From the NCBI RefSeq assembly GCF_034424545.1, contig NZ_CP139971.1, positions 1,984,001 through 2,048,000 of the forward strand: a stretch of DNA of 64,000 nt. The letters are read 5' to 3'. Within the stretch, counting starts at the first letter, position 1. Every line of letters begins with the position of its first letter. Under the pieces are notes generated by a model that was not told the DNA's origin, ran no database searches, and saw only the letters and a list, made by a program, of their open reading frames with translations. A program made the position numbers and the translations under genes. Source of the DNA: Trinickia caryophylli. GTDB lineage: Bacteria > Pseudomonadota > Gammaproteobacteria > Burkholderiales > Burkholderiaceae. Shown piece after piece: positions 28,008-36,951 of this stretch.

Positions 28008-29651
28008 CTACAACTCCCCACGCGCGCGCATCGCGGCGATGCGGTCGGCCGTGCGGCATGCGATGGCCTGGATGGTCAGCGAAGGATTGACGCCGCCCAC
28101 GGTCGGAAAGACGGATCCGTCACAGATCCAAAGGTTGCGGATGTCCCAACTGCGGCAATCCGCATCGACCACGCTCGTGCGCGGGTCGTCACCCATGCGC
28201 GCCGTGCCGTTCAGGTGGCATGTGTCGTCGAGCTGCCGCCAGATCTCGCGGCCGCCCGCCGCGGCGAGCGCGTCGGCCATGAAGTCGAGCGCATGGCCGA
28301 CGAGGCGTTTGTCGTTTTCGCAAAACGAGTGGGTGACACGCGCGACAGGCAGCCCCCAGGCATCTTTCTCTTCGGCGAGCGTGACCGTATTGCGCTCCTG
28401 GGGCAAGGTTTCGCCGACGATCTTCAATCCGGCCTGGTGGTTGTACTTTTCCATTTCGTCGTGCAGCGCCTGGCCCCATAGTCCGCGCCCGTTTTGCACG
28501 GCCACCCAGGCATTGGGTAGCGGGCCCTGGCTCATGTAGCAGTAACCGCCGAAGAAATCCTTGCCTTTGTCCGTGTAATTCCAATGCTCGGTCAGTGCCA
28601 GCGAGGGCGGTCCCTTGTACCAGCGGATTTCTTCTTCCATGACGCCCCACACGGCCTGGTTCGATTGCACCATCAGGTTCCTGCCTACGAGCCCCGAGCT
28701 GTTCGCGAGGCCGTCGGGAAAGCGCGGCGTGGCCGACATCAGCAAAAGCCGCGGCGTTTCGATGGCATAGCCCGCAACCACCACATTGCGCGCGCGCTGG
28801 AAGTGCCAGCGGCCTTCGCGGAAATATTCCACGCCGGTGACGAGATCGTCCGGACCGACATCGATACGGCCCACCATCGAGAGATCGCGGATTTCCGCGC
28901 CGGCGTTTACCGCGCGCGGGATCCACGTCACGAGTGCGCTTTGTTTCGCGTTCGTCGCACAGCCGGCGACGCAGAACCCGCGATAGACACAAGGATGCGC
29001 ACGGCCGCGCGGCGCCGAAAGCGTGGCGAGCGGCGTCGGGCTCCAATCGATGCCGAGCGCCTCGGCGCCGCGCGCGAGCACGAGCGCTGCCGCGTTCAGT
29101 TCGTGCGCACGATACGGGTAGCGTCCGCGCCGCGGCCCCCATGGGTAACGTACCGGGCCGGAAATCTCGAGGGCGTTTTCCACCACGCCGTAGTAACGCC
29201 ACATCTCGCGCCAGTCGAGCGGCCAGTCCGCGCCATAGCCGAGCAGGCTGCGCGACCTGAACCACTCGGGCCGGAAACGCAGCGACACCATCGCGAAGTG
29301 CACCGTGCTGCCGCCCACTGCGCGGCCGCTGTTGTTGCTGCCGAGCTTGAGCGGATCCTCGCCGTCGCAAATTCGCTCGTCGGTCCAATAAAGTTTGGCC
29401 TGATGCGTTTCGTCGGACGCGAACTCTTCGAGCGGTCGCCACCAGCCGCCCGCATCGAAGGCGACGACGGAGAACCCCTGTTCGGCCAGCCGGCACGCCA
29501 GTGTGCCGCCGCCCGCGCCCGTGCCCACGATCGCGAAGTCGACCGGTTCGTCTTCGCGGTATTCGCGCATCGGCACCCATCCGCCGATCGTGAAGACGTC
29601 GGGTGCGCGGCCGCCCTTGCCGCGTGGAGTATGCAAGGCGTCATCGGACAC
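28008..29651 (-). CDS. GMC-family FAD oxidoreductase (gluconate 2-dehydrogenase large-subunit-like)
   Basis: Flavoprotein dehydrogenase of about 547 residues. The ADP-binding motif is FAIVGTGAGGGTLACRLAE near residue 38, followed by a GGSTVHF-type segment in NNSGRAVGGSTVHFAM. The C-terminal GMC domain has the catalytic region HLNGTARMG and ends with the ICDGSVFPTVGGVNPSLTI motif. It matches flavoprotein subunits of membrane gluconate/sorbitol-type dehydrogenases, which pair with a small gluconate_2-dh3 subunit, and that gene lies immediately upstream (11-base overlap). Start GTG 29651 is chosen for that overlap and a normal N-terminus. No Tat or Sec signal is visible on it. The substrate is probably a polyol, sugar acid or alcohol. 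Confidence 0.88.
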   Translation of the reverse strand: MSDDALHTPRGKGGRAPDVFTIGGWVPMREYREDEPVDFAIVGTGAGGGTLACRLAEQGFSVVAFDAGGWWRPLEEFASDETHQAKLYWTDERICDGEDPLKLGSNNSGRAVGGSTVHFAMVSLRFRPEWFRSRSLLGYGADWPLDWREMWRYYGVVENALEISGPVRYPWGPRRGRYPYRAHELNAAALVLARGAEALGIDWSPTPLATLSAPRGRAHPCVYRGFCVAGCATNAKQSALVTWIPRAVNAGAEIRDLSMVGRIDVGPDDLVTGVEYFREGRWHFQRARNVVVAGYAIETPRLLLMSATPRFPDGLANSSGLVGRNLMVQSNQAVWGVMEEEIRWYKGPPSLALTEHWNYTDKGKDFFGGYCYMSQGPLPNAWVAVQNGRGLWGQALHDEMEKYNHQAGLKIVGETLPQERNTVTLAEEKDAWGLPVARVTHSFCENDKRLVGHALDFMADALAAAGGREIWRQLDDTCHLNGTARMGDDPRTSVVDADCRSWDIRNLWICDGSVFPTVGGVNPSLTIQAIACRTADRIAAMRARGEL

Positions 29652-30339
29652 GGGCGTTCTCCCGCTTGGCCCGCGCCTCACGTCCGGGCCGTGCCTCCGA
29701 TGCTTCCCACGGGTCGCGCCGGTCGGCCTGCATGCGCACATAGCCGCGCGGATTGGCCGGGCCGCCAAAGCCGATCTCGTTCCACGCGTGCGGATGCGAG
29801 TAGTAGGCGGAGCCGATGTCGTGCAGCACACGCAGGCTGAAGAAGACGTCGCTCGGCATGCCCTGCCAAGCGGGGCCACGCAGCTCGCCGCGCTGCATGC
29901 GCAGCAGCAGGTCGTGCTGCGCCTCGTCGCCCAGATCGGCAAAACCGGCACCGTGGAGCGCGCGGCTTTCCTCGTCGATGGCGGCCAGTCCGATGCGCCA
30001 CGCCTGCCGCAGGGGAGGCAGCCGGGCATCGCGGTAGCCGTCGCGCGCATCGTCGGCGAGCTTCGTATCGACGAGCCCGGCCACCGGTACGCGCGGTTCG
30101 GCGAAGCGTGCGCTCGCGGCGGCGTCCGCGCGCCCGAGCGATTGCGGCACGATGGCCGCACACAATGCCGAAAGCGCGCGCCATTGCGCATCGGTGCAAA
30201 AGCGCGGCACGTTCGGCTGTGCAAGCCGCCTTTCCACGACGCGGCGCGTGACCCCGTCCCATGACGGCGTGTCGCGCTTGGCGAGCACGTCGTAGCCCGG
30301 ATAACGCGACGCCCGATTGGGCGTGTGCTGCTGGCTCAT
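29641..30339 (-). CDS. Gluconate 2-dehydrogenase subunit 3-like protein
   Basis: Small subunit of about 232 residues of the gluconate_2-dh3 type, with the pattern FCTDAQWRALSALCAAIVPQ near residue 50 and conserved DDARDGYRDARLPPLRQ and SDVFFSLRVLHDIGSAYY segments. Many homologues carry a Tat signal that exports the complex; here the N-terminus (MSQQHTPNRASRYPGYD) lacks a hydrophobic stretch, so export is not evident. ATG 30339 overlaps the stop of the upstream membrane-protein gene (ATGA) and its own end overlaps the GMC start, indicating tight coupling. Confidence 0.8.
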   Translation of the reverse strand: MSQQHTPNRASRYPGYDVLAKRDTPSWDGVTRRVVERRLAQPNVPRFCTDAQWRALSALCAAIVPQSLGRADAAASARFAEPRVPVAGLVDTKLADDARDGYRDARLPPLRQAWRIGLAAIDEESRALHGAGFADLGDEAQHDLLLRMQRGELRGPAWQGMPSDVFFSLRVLHDIGSAYYSHPHAWNEIGFGGPANPRGYVRMQADRRDPWEASEARPGREARAKRENARVR

Positions 30340-31310
30340 CGCTCGGTCTCCCGTAGACGCAGCGCTGCCAAGCCAGCCGTCGCCAGGGCCGTGAAGCTCG
30401 GCGGCGCCGGAATCGGTGGCCCGTTCAGCACGTTTTGCGACCAATTGCGCCAGCCGCCCTGGTTACGGGCGACGCCGCGCACGTGAAATACGACCCCGAT
30501 CGCACCGAGCGCCGCTGTCGCGCGCAGCATCGCGCGCGTCCACCAACGTGTGCGCGGCGCTCCGAGCGCGGCCCGTGCGAGCAGCGTGGCCGCGACGGGC
30601 GGCAGCACCACCGGCGCGTACATTGCGCGATGTTGAAACGAGCCGCGAAAATGGAGCAGCGCCACTTCGCCGACCGTGCCCGCGAGCCCGGCCGCCGTGA
30701 GCAGCGCCAATGCCTTGCCTGCCGGCAAGCCGAAGAGATTCGGGTCGTGCGCGGGCTCGTCGCGCAACCGTTCGCCGACCGTACCGAGCGCCCCGGCCAG
30801 AAAGAGCGCCATTGGCGCACCGAGCGGTGCGCCATAGAAGAGGTTGTGCCAGCTCATGCGCCCCGGCCGCTTCGTGACGTTGTAAAGATGGAAGCCGGTG
30901 CCGGCGATGCCGATACCGGCGGCCGCGAGATAGATCGCGTGACGCAGGCCGTGCGTGCTCGCGAGCCGGTCGGCGCTGCCGTGAAGGCCTGCCGCGAGCG
31001 ACAGTGTGCCGGCCGCGAGCGGTGCGAACATCGCAGGGTTCGCGAACGAGCCCCGGTAGTGCTCGACGGCCGCGTCGGCGAGGGCGGACCAGGCAAGCAA
31101 CGCGGAACTGCGGTTGAATGCACGCGCGGCGGCAATATGCGCTGCCGCGCCCCGGGGCGCCGCCGCCGGCTTGCGCGCGCGCAGTGGTCCGGATCGGGCC
31201 ACGTGCCGCCCGTCCGTGCCGGCGCGCCTCGCTCGAGCCGCCGTCAGCGCGGTCGCGGCGCCGGCTGCGATACCGAGGCCAAGAAGCAGTTTTGCCGTCG
31301 CGTCGCTCAT
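30336..31310 (-). CDS. Polytopic membrane protein of unknown function
   Basis: Hydrophobic protein of about 324 residues with roughly six to eight predicted helices (LLLGLGIAAGAATALTAA, LAAGTLSLAAGL, IYLAAAGIGIAGTGFHLYNV, ALALLTAAGLAGTVGEVALL). It contains an approximate internal duplication: HYRGSFANPAMFAPL in the first half and HFRGSFQHRAMYAPV in the second, each followed by a helix and then GTGFHLYNV or GVVFHVRGV. It is coupled by ATGA to the dehydrogenase small subunit, so it may anchor or donate quinone access to the dehydrogenase. An alternative ATG at 31358 has a better ribosome site (GGAG) but would overlap the upstream gene. Confidence 0.75.
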   Translation of the reverse strand: MSDATAKLLLGLGIAAGAATALTAARARRAGTDGRHVARSGPLRARKPAAAPRGAAAHIAAARAFNRSSALLAWSALADAAVEHYRGSFANPAMFAPLAAGTLSLAAGLHGSADRLASTHGLRHAIYLAAAGIGIAGTGFHLYNVTKRPGRMSWHNLFYGAPLGAPMALFLAGALGTVGERLRDEPAHDPNLFGLPAGKALALLTAAGLAGTVGEVALLHFRGSFQHRAMYAPVVLPPVAATLLARAALGAPRTRWWTRAMLRATAALGAIGVVFHVRGVARNQGGWRNWSQNVLNGPPIPAPPSFTALATAGLAALRLRETER

Positions 31311-31341
31311 CTCTGTTCGGTTCGATGTCGTCGTTTCGGTT

Positions 31342-32481
31342 TCATACCGATAGCGCAAAGCGCTCCGCGTCGCGGTGCTTCAGTGCGAGCCCGCATCCAG
31401 GGCGTGTGAGATCCGGGGCGATCGACCCGTCGCGCAAGGGCGGGGCGCCGTCGAACAACATCGCTTCGATGCGCACGTGATCGTGAAACCACTCCTGATG
31501 GCGCAGGCCAGGGGCCGCCGAGGCGGCATGCAGATGCAACGCCGGAGCGCAATGCGCGGAGAGCGGCACATGCGCGGCGTCGCAGAGCGCGGCGGCCTGC
31601 AAGAATCCTGTGACTCCGCCGCAACGCGTCACATCCGCCTGAACGACATCGACGGCGTGCGCGTCGAGCAGACGCCGGAAATCGTCGGCGGTATAGGCGT
31701 ATTCTCCGGCGGCAATGTCGATCGTGACGGGCGCCGCATCGCGCACGGCGGTGAGGCCGGCGAGGTCGTCCGACGACACGGGCTCCTCGAACCAGACCAC
31801 GCCGAATTCGGCGAGGCGGTTTGCGCATGCCAGCGCCGATCTGACCGATAGTGCGCCGTTCGCATCGACGAAGAGCGCGGCGTCACCGATCGCACGGCGA
31901 GCGCATTCGACGCGAGAGACGTCGCGGGACGGGTCCCGCCCGATCTTCATCTTCACCGCGTGGCAGCCGTCACGTTCCACCCAACGCGAGAACTGTTCTT
32001 GCAATTGCGCGGCGGTGTAATTGGTGAAGCCGCCGCTGCCATAAACCGGCACGCGCTCGCGCAGGGCGCCTCCAAGCAGTTTGACGAGCGGTTGCCCGAG
32101 CAGTCGGGCGTTCAAATCCCACAGCGCACAGTCGATCGCCGAGATCGCCGTGGCGGCAACGCCGCTGCGGCCGAGGTTGCGCACGCGTCGCCAAAGGCGC
32201 GCTCCGAGTGCATGGGTCGACCTCGCGTCCGCGTGCAACATCTCCGGCGCGAGCGTTTGACGAATCAGTGCGGCCACGCAGGCATCGCTATACGTGTAGC
32301 CGAGCCCGGTGCAGCCGCCCGCGTCGATTTCGACCACGACGATCGTGGTCGCTTTCCATTCGAACGTGCCGTCGGCCTCCGGTCCATCGGTGGGAACGGT
32401 ATAGGCTCGCGCACGCACGGCCGCGATCGGCGTCGTGTCGTGCGCGGCGTGCAGGGCATGGGCAACATCGGAGGAATCCAT
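31342..32481 (-). CDS. Mandelate racemase/muconate-lactonizing-type enolase-superfamily enzyme
   Basis: Enolase-superfamily enzyme of about 379 residues. Expected acid/base and metal residues are present in order: KMK (about residue 178), VDANG Asp (208), FEEP Glu (231), GEYAY Glu (261), a QADVTRCGGVT Asp and a terminal His in SAHCAP (309). This combination is typical of sugar-acid dehydratases and racemases of the mandelate racemase group. The start is uncertain: ATG 32481 or ATG 32532, neither with a strong ribosome site. As first gene of the dehydrogenase operon it may dehydrate or epimerise the sugar acid made by the GMC enzyme. Confidence 0.85.
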   Translation of the reverse strand: MDSSDVAHALHAAHDTTPIAAVRARAYTVPTDGPEADGTFEWKATTIVVVEIDAGGCTGLGYTYSDACVAALIRQTLAPEMLHADARSTHALGARLWRRVRNLGRSGVAATAISAIDCALWDLNARLLGQPLVKLLGGALRERVPVYGSGGFTNYTAAQLQEQFSRWVERDGCHAVKMKIGRDPSRDVSRVECARRAIGDAALFVDANGALSVRSALACANRLAEFGVVWFEEPVSSDDLAGLTAVRDAAPVTIDIAAGEYAYTADDFRRLLDAHAVDVVQADVTRCGGVTGFLQAAALCDAAHVPLSAHCAPALHLHAASAAPGLRHQEWFHDHVRIEAMLFDGAPPLRDGSIAPDLTRPGCGLALKHRDAERFALSV

Positions 32482-32625
32482 CGTATCGGCGGTGGGAGCG
32501 AAGGCAAACAACGACCGTTCAGCAATCGCCATGCCGCATCGAACACTTCGATAAAGCTGAGGCTTGCCTTGGCATGCGGCTTGCGCCGCTGCTTTCGATA
32601 GCCGGACGACGATGGAGGATTTCGC

Positions 32626-32865
32626 ATGACCACGAACGACACGCGCAAACAGGGTCAGCAATCGAAGCACGAGGAAGAGCTGATCGACAAATCGGTGGAG
32701 GACACGTTTCCCGCGAGCGATCCCCCGGCGGTGGGCGGGACGACGAAGATCGGCCCGAAGAGCGGAACGCACGGAGAACGCCAAGGCGATGACGCGGGTG
32801 GGAGCAGCGAGGACGGCGGTGGCAGCGACGACAGCAAGCGCGCGCCCTCTCAGGGCTCGCGTTGA
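32626..32865 (+). CDS. Small acidic/polar protein with EDTFPASDPP motif
   Basis: Protein of 79 residues with a conserved-looking core (HEEELIDKSVEDTFPASDPPA) and a glycine, serine and aspartate-rich, probably disordered tail. Similar short proteins with the FPASDPP motif occur widely in proteobacteria, often near stress genes, with no established function. ATG 32626 has ATGGAGG eight bases upstream. It precedes the oxidase operon by 38 bases and may be co-transcribed with it. Confidence 0.75.
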   Translation: MTTNDTRKQGQQSKHEEELIDKSVEDTFPASDPPAVGGTTKIGPKSGTHGERQGDDAGGSSEDGGGSDDSKRAPSQGSR

Positions 32866-32903
32866 GCGATGACCGGTGACCGATGAGCAATGAACCCTGA
32901 GCG

Positions 32904-33851
32904 ATGAAGGCCGCGCCGCTCGAGTATCTCGCGCACGCGGCCGGTCCGGCGAGCGTGCCGACGCAGCGGCTCGAATGGGTGCTGATTGCGCTCGTTGGCA
33001 GCGTGGTGGCGATCGTGGCTGCGTTGCTCGTGGCCGCGTTGACGCGGCGGCGCGCGAAGTCGGGCGAGATCGGAGCCGAAGCGGGGGGCATGGGGTGGAT
33101 ATACGTGGGCACCGGGCTGTCGTCGGTCGCGCTTTTTGCGGTGCTCGTGTACGTCATGGCGACGCTCGAATCGGTGGCTGCCCCGCCCGCGGCGCCGGTG
33201 CTGACGATAGACGTCACCGCATATGACTGGTGGTGGAAGGTCGAGTATTCCGACGTCGACAATCCGTCGCACGCGTTTGCAACGGCCAACGAAATCCACA
33301 TACCGGTCGGCGAGCCCGTGCGGCTGGCGTTGCATAGTGCGGACGTCATCCATACGTTTTGGGTTCCGCAACTGGCGGGCAAGACCGAGATGATCCCGGG
33401 CCAGACCAACGAGCAATGGGTTCAGGCCGACAGGCCCGGTATCTATCGCGGGCAGTGCTCGCAGTTCTGCGGCGCGCAGCACGCGCACATGGCATTCGAG
33501 GTCATCGCGGAACCCGCCCCACAGTTCGACGCGTGGCGCCGGAGCCAGATGCGGGGCGCCGCTGTGCCGCCCGAAGGCGCGGCACGGGCCGGGCAGCGCA
33601 TATTCGGCGAGCGATGCGCCGGTTGCCACGCGGTGCGTGGCACCGACGCAGCCGGTGCGCAGGGCCCGGACCTCACGCATCTGGGCGCACGCCGTTTGCT
33701 AGCCGCAGGGCAACTGCAAAACACGCCGGAAAACCAGCTCGAGTGGATCGAGCACGCACAGCGCATCAAGCCCGATTCGATGATGCCGTCCATCGCGCTG
33801 CCGGCCTCCGAGGCAAGCGCCTTGTCCGCCTACCTGTCCACGTTGCAGTAG
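32904..33851 (+). CDS. ctaC: Cytochrome c oxidase subunit II with fused cytochrome c (caa3 type)
   Basis: Subunit II of 315 residues. Two N-terminal TM helices (WVLIALVGSVVAIVAALLVA; YVGTGLSSVALFAVLVYVMA) are followed by a periplasmic cupredoxin with the CuA ligands (His in SADVIHTFWVP, then GQCSQFCGAQHAHM). A C-terminal cytochrome c domain has CAGCH and a distal Met candidate in DSMMPSIALP. This fusion defines caa3-type oxidases that take electrons from a c-type donor. Subunit I follows after 14 bases. There is no obvious lipobox Cys at the N-terminus, unlike many caa3 subunit II proteins. Confidence 0.92.
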   Translation: MKAAPLEYLAHAAGPASVPTQRLEWVLIALVGSVVAIVAALLVAALTRRRAKSGEIGAEAGGMGWIYVGTGLSSVALFAVLVYVMATLESVAAPPAAPVLTIDVTAYDWWWKVEYSDVDNPSHAFATANEIHIPVGEPVRLALHSADVIHTFWVPQLAGKTEMIPGQTNEQWVQADRPGIYRGQCSQFCGAQHAHMAFEVIAEPAPQFDAWRRSQMRGAAVPPEGAARAGQRIFGERCAGCHAVRGTDAAGAQGPDLTHLGARRLLAAGQLQNTPENQLEWIEHAQRIKPDSMMPSIALPASEASALSAYLSTLQ

Positions 33852-33865
33852 ATCGAGGAGTACCG

Positions 33866-35869
33866 ATGCCCGATATGCCCGCGTCCGCATTGCCTGGAGA
33901 TCCACCCGAAACGGTGCGCCTTTCGAGGCCGTTGCCGCGCGGGCGCATCGACGCCGAGAGCGAGCGGCGGCTCGCCGCGATCTGGGAGGCGCGGCCCGGC
34001 TGGCGCGGAATGTTGTCGACGGTCGACCACAAGACGATCGGGCTGCGCTATCTCGTCACCGCCTTTGCGTTCCTATTGCTCGGCGGCGTGGAAGCGCTCG
34101 TGATGCGCGTGCAGCTTGCACAGCCGAACGAGACGCTGCTCACGCCCGAGCAATACAACCAGCTTTTCACGATGCACGGCGTGACGATGATCTTTCTCTA
34201 CGCGTTGCCGGTGCTGTCGGGATTCTCGAACTACCTCTGGCCACTGGTGCTCGGCTCGCGCGACATGGCTTTTCCTCGCTTGAACGCGCTTTCGTATTGG
34301 GTTTTTCTATTCGCGGGCATTTTTCTCTATGCGAGCTTTCCGCTCGGGCAGGCGGCCAATGCAGGGTGGTTCAACTATGTGCCGCTCGCCGGGCTGACCT
34401 ACGACACGGGGCCCAACATCGACGTTTACGCGCTCGGCATGGTCCTGCTCGGCATCTCGACGACGGTCGGCGCGATCAACTTCGTCGTGACGCTGCTGCG
34501 CATGCGCGCGCCGGGCATGTCGATCGACCGCATCCCGGTACTCGTGTGGGGCACCTTGACGGCCTCGGGGGCGAATCTTTTTGCCGTGCCGTCCGTATCG
34601 CTCGCGTTTCTGATGCTCTGGATGGACCGGCGTACGGGCATGCATTTCTTCGACGTGCACGCGGGCTCCCACGCGCTGCTCTGGCAGCATATGTTCTGGA
34701 TCTTCGCGCACCCCTGGGTCTATGTGGTCGTGTTGCCGGCGATGGGAATCGTCTCTGATGCATTGCCCGTCTTCTGCCGCCGTCCGCTCGTCGGCTACGG
34801 CCCCGTGGCGATCTCCACGGTGGCGACGATGGTGATCGGTTTCGTGGTGTGGATTCACCATATGTTCGCGACGGGCCTGCCGCCGCTCGCGTTGTCGTTC
34901 TTCGGCGCGGCGAGCATGGTGATCTCGGTTCCGAGCGCGGTGGCGACGTTCGCCTGGCTCGCGACGATCTGGACGGGACGGCCCGTGTTTCGCGTACCGT
35001 TTCTGTTCTTCGCCGGCTTTGTGCTGCTCTTCGTGATCGGCGGCGTTTCGGGCGTGATGACGGCGGCCGTGCCGCTCGATTGGCAACTGACCGATACCTA
35101 CTTCGTCGTGGCGCACCTGCACTATGTGCTTATCGGCATCAACGTGTTTCCTGTCGTGGGCGGAACCTATTTCTGGTTTCCGAAGTTCACGGGCCGCATG
35201 ATGGGAGAGCGGCGCGGCCGCATCGCCTTCTGGCTCATGTTCGTGGGTTTCAACCTCGGATTTTTCCCCATGCACCTTGCGGGCTTGCTCGGCATGCCGC
35301 GGCGTATCTATACCTATGGCGCCGACATGGGGTGGACGACCGTCAACCTGCTGACGACGATCGGCTCTTTCGTCTTCGCCGCGGGCGTGCTCGTTTTTCT
35401 CGTCGATATCGTCTACAGCCGCAGGCACGGACGGATTGCCGGCCCAAATCCGTGGGATGCGCCCTCGCTCGAATGGGCCGTCTCGTCGCCGCCACCGGTG
35501 TACAACTTCGCCGTGCTGCCGACGGTTGCGAGCCGTCATCCGCTGTGGGAGGGGCGCATGGAGGGCGAGCACCCGGTCGGCTCGCCGCGTTCGCGGACCG
35601 ACGAGGGTTATCTGCTCGATCAGGGCCGTGAGGCGCTGGGCACGACGGCGCTCGAGGCATCGCCGTACGTCATCCTCAAAATGCCCGAGGATTCGTACGC
35701 GCCGTTCCTGCTCGGCGTTTTTTCCGCGCTGTTTTTCGCGGCGCTGGCGTTTCTCGCGTGGGTACCCGCGGCGTTGATGCTCGGCGCCTGCGCCGTTTCC
35801 GTGATCGTCTGGCTTTGGCCCGAGCGGCGTTTGATTCAGCGCGAGCCCCAGGCGGCCGCAGGAGGGTGA
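33866..35869 (+). CDS. ctaD: Cytochrome c oxidase subunit I
   Basis: Haem-copper oxidase catalytic subunit of 667 residues with at least 12 TM helices. Haem and CuB ligands are present: FTMHGVTM; HPWVY (His282 and the cross-link Tyr286); HHMFATG; and VVAHLHYVL. The residue equivalent to the D-channel glutamate of A1 oxidases (GHPEVY) is Trp284, and the Tyr-Ser substitute of A2 oxidases is also absent (FAHPWVY). The entrance aspartate (SRDMAFPRLN) is retained. The C-terminus extends about 100 residues past the core with one or two extra helices. ATG 33866 follows GAGGAG by five bases. It resembles alternative oxidases such as CoxN of Bradyrhizobium. Confidence 0.92.
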   Translation: MPDMPASALPGDPPETVRLSRPLPRGRIDAESERRLAAIWEARPGWRGMLSTVDHKTIGLRYLVTAFAFLLLGGVEALVMRVQLAQPNETLLTPEQYNQLFTMHGVTMIFLYALPVLSGFSNYLWPLVLGSRDMAFPRLNALSYWVFLFAGIFLYASFPLGQAANAGWFNYVPLAGLTYDTGPNIDVYALGMVLLGISTTVGAINFVVTLLRMRAPGMSIDRIPVLVWGTLTASGANLFAVPSVSLAFLMLWMDRRTGMHFFDVHAGSHALLWQHMFWIFAHPWVYVVVLPAMGIVSDALPVFCRRPLVGYGPVAISTVATMVIGFVVWIHHMFATGLPPLALSFFGAASMVISVPSAVATFAWLATIWTGRPVFRVPFLFFAGFVLLFVIGGVSGVMTAAVPLDWQLTDTYFVVAHLHYVLIGINVFPVVGGTYFWFPKFTGRMMGERRGRIAFWLMFVGFNLGFFPMHLAGLLGMPRRIYTYGADMGWTTVNLLTTIGSFVFAAGVLVFLVDIVYSRRHGRIAGPNPWDAPSLEWAVSSPPPVYNFAVLPTVASRHPLWEGRMEGEHPVGSPRSRTDEGYLLDQGREALGTTALEASPYVILKMPEDSYAPFLLGVFSALFFAALAFLAWVPAALMLGACAVSVIVWLWPERRLIQREPQAAAGG

Positions 35870-36490
35870 ATGTCGTCCGATGCCACGCAAACCCCGCTAC
35901 TGCTGCAGCCCGGCAACACCGTGCCGGTGGGCAGTGCAGGGGAGCGGTCGAGCGGCTGGCTCGGCTGCCTGATGCTGATCGCGACCGAAGGCGCACTCTT
36001 CGGCTATTTGATCTTCGCGTATCTCTATCTCGCCGTGCAGACGAAGGAGCATTGGCCCCCCGAGGGCTTGCCGGAGCTGCCGCTCGGCGCGATCAACACA
36101 TTGATACTGCTGTCGAGCAGCGTATTCGTCTGGCTCTGCGAGCGGTACGTCAAGCGCGAGAGACGGGGCGCGGCCGTGGCGTCGATGGCGTTCGCGGTCT
36201 TGCTCGGCATCGTGTTCGTGGCCATCCAGTTGCACGAATGGCATGCCCATCCCTACGGCCCCGCCGCGCATTTGTATGGCTCGCTCTATTTCACGATCAC
36301 GGGCTTTCACATGGCGCACGTACTCGTCGGCCTGGTGGTGCTGGTGTTGCTCGGTGTATGGACGGCACTCGGCTATTTCGACGAACGGCGACACGCGGCA
36401 CTGAAGATCGGTGGTCTTTATTGGCATTTCGTCGACGTCGTATGGCTGTTCATTTTCAGCACGCTTTATCTGACACCCTATTTGTTTTGA
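35870..36490 (+). CDS. ctaE: Cytochrome c oxidase subunit III
   Basis: Subunit III-type protein of 206 residues with about five TM helices. It has conserved Glu in the first helix pair (LMLIATEGALFGYLIF), helix 3-4 motifs (YFTITGFHMAHVLVGL) and the terminal YWHFVDVVWLFIFSTLYL block. It starts immediately after the TGA of subunit I (TGAATG), so translation is coupled. Canonical subunit III has seven helices; five-helix versions occur in caa3 and CyoC-like enzymes. Confidence 0.9.
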   Translation: MSSDATQTPLLLQPGNTVPVGSAGERSSGWLGCLMLIATEGALFGYLIFAYLYLAVQTKEHWPPEGLPELPLGAINTLILLSSSVFVWLCERYVKRERRGAAVASMAFAVLLGIVFVAIQLHEWHAHPYGPAAHLYGSLYFTITGFHMAHVLVGLVVLVLLGVWTALGYFDERRHAALKIGGLYWHFVDVVWLFIFSTLYLTPYLF

Positions 36491-36532
36491 AGTCCTGTGC
36501 GCGACGAGGCGCACGAAGAAGGAAACACGGGC

Positions 36533-36946
36533 ATGAGCCAGCAGACCGACCCCGCAGCGTCGCCATCGCCATGGCGCCTCTTCGCCGCAGTGCTTGCCGC
36601 GCCCGCGGCATGGACGCTGCAAGTCTGCATTGCCGAGGCGCTCGTCGCGCAAAGCTGCTTTCCCCATGATGCGCCGACGCGCGCATCGTACGCGGATGCG
36701 GCGCTTGCAGCCGCCGTTGGTGTGAGCGTGGCCGCGCTGGCGGTGGGCGCCGCGGGTACCTGGTGTGCATGGCGCAACTGGCGGCGCCTTGCGCAACGCA
36801 TGCGCGCGTCCGCACCGCGCGGCGCACCGCCGATCGTCTCCGGCGAGGCGTTCATAGCCGAGGTCGGCTTCATGGCGAGCGTGCTCTTTCTCTTTGCGCT
36901 CGTCGCGACCGATATCGCGTCGATGCTCGTATCGGCATGCGGGTGA
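36533..36946 (+). CDS. Small membrane protein of the oxidase operon
   Basis: Protein of 137 residues with three predicted TM helices (LFAAVLAAPAAWTLQVCIAEAL; AALAAAVGVSVAALAVGAAG; GFMASVLFLFALVATDIASML). ATG 36533 follows AGAAGGAAAC. It lies between subunit III and a triheme cytochrome c, so it may be an accessory or assembly subunit. No family is recognised with certainty; subunit-IV-like proteins in such operons are typically this size. Confidence 0.7.
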   Translation: MSQQTDPAASPSPWRLFAAVLAAPAAWTLQVCIAEALVAQSCFPHDAPTRASYADAALAAAVGVSVAALAVGAAGTWCAWRNWRRLAQRMRASAPRGAPPIVSGEAFIAEVGFMASVLFLFALVATDIASMLVSACG

Positions 36947-36951
36947 AGGCA

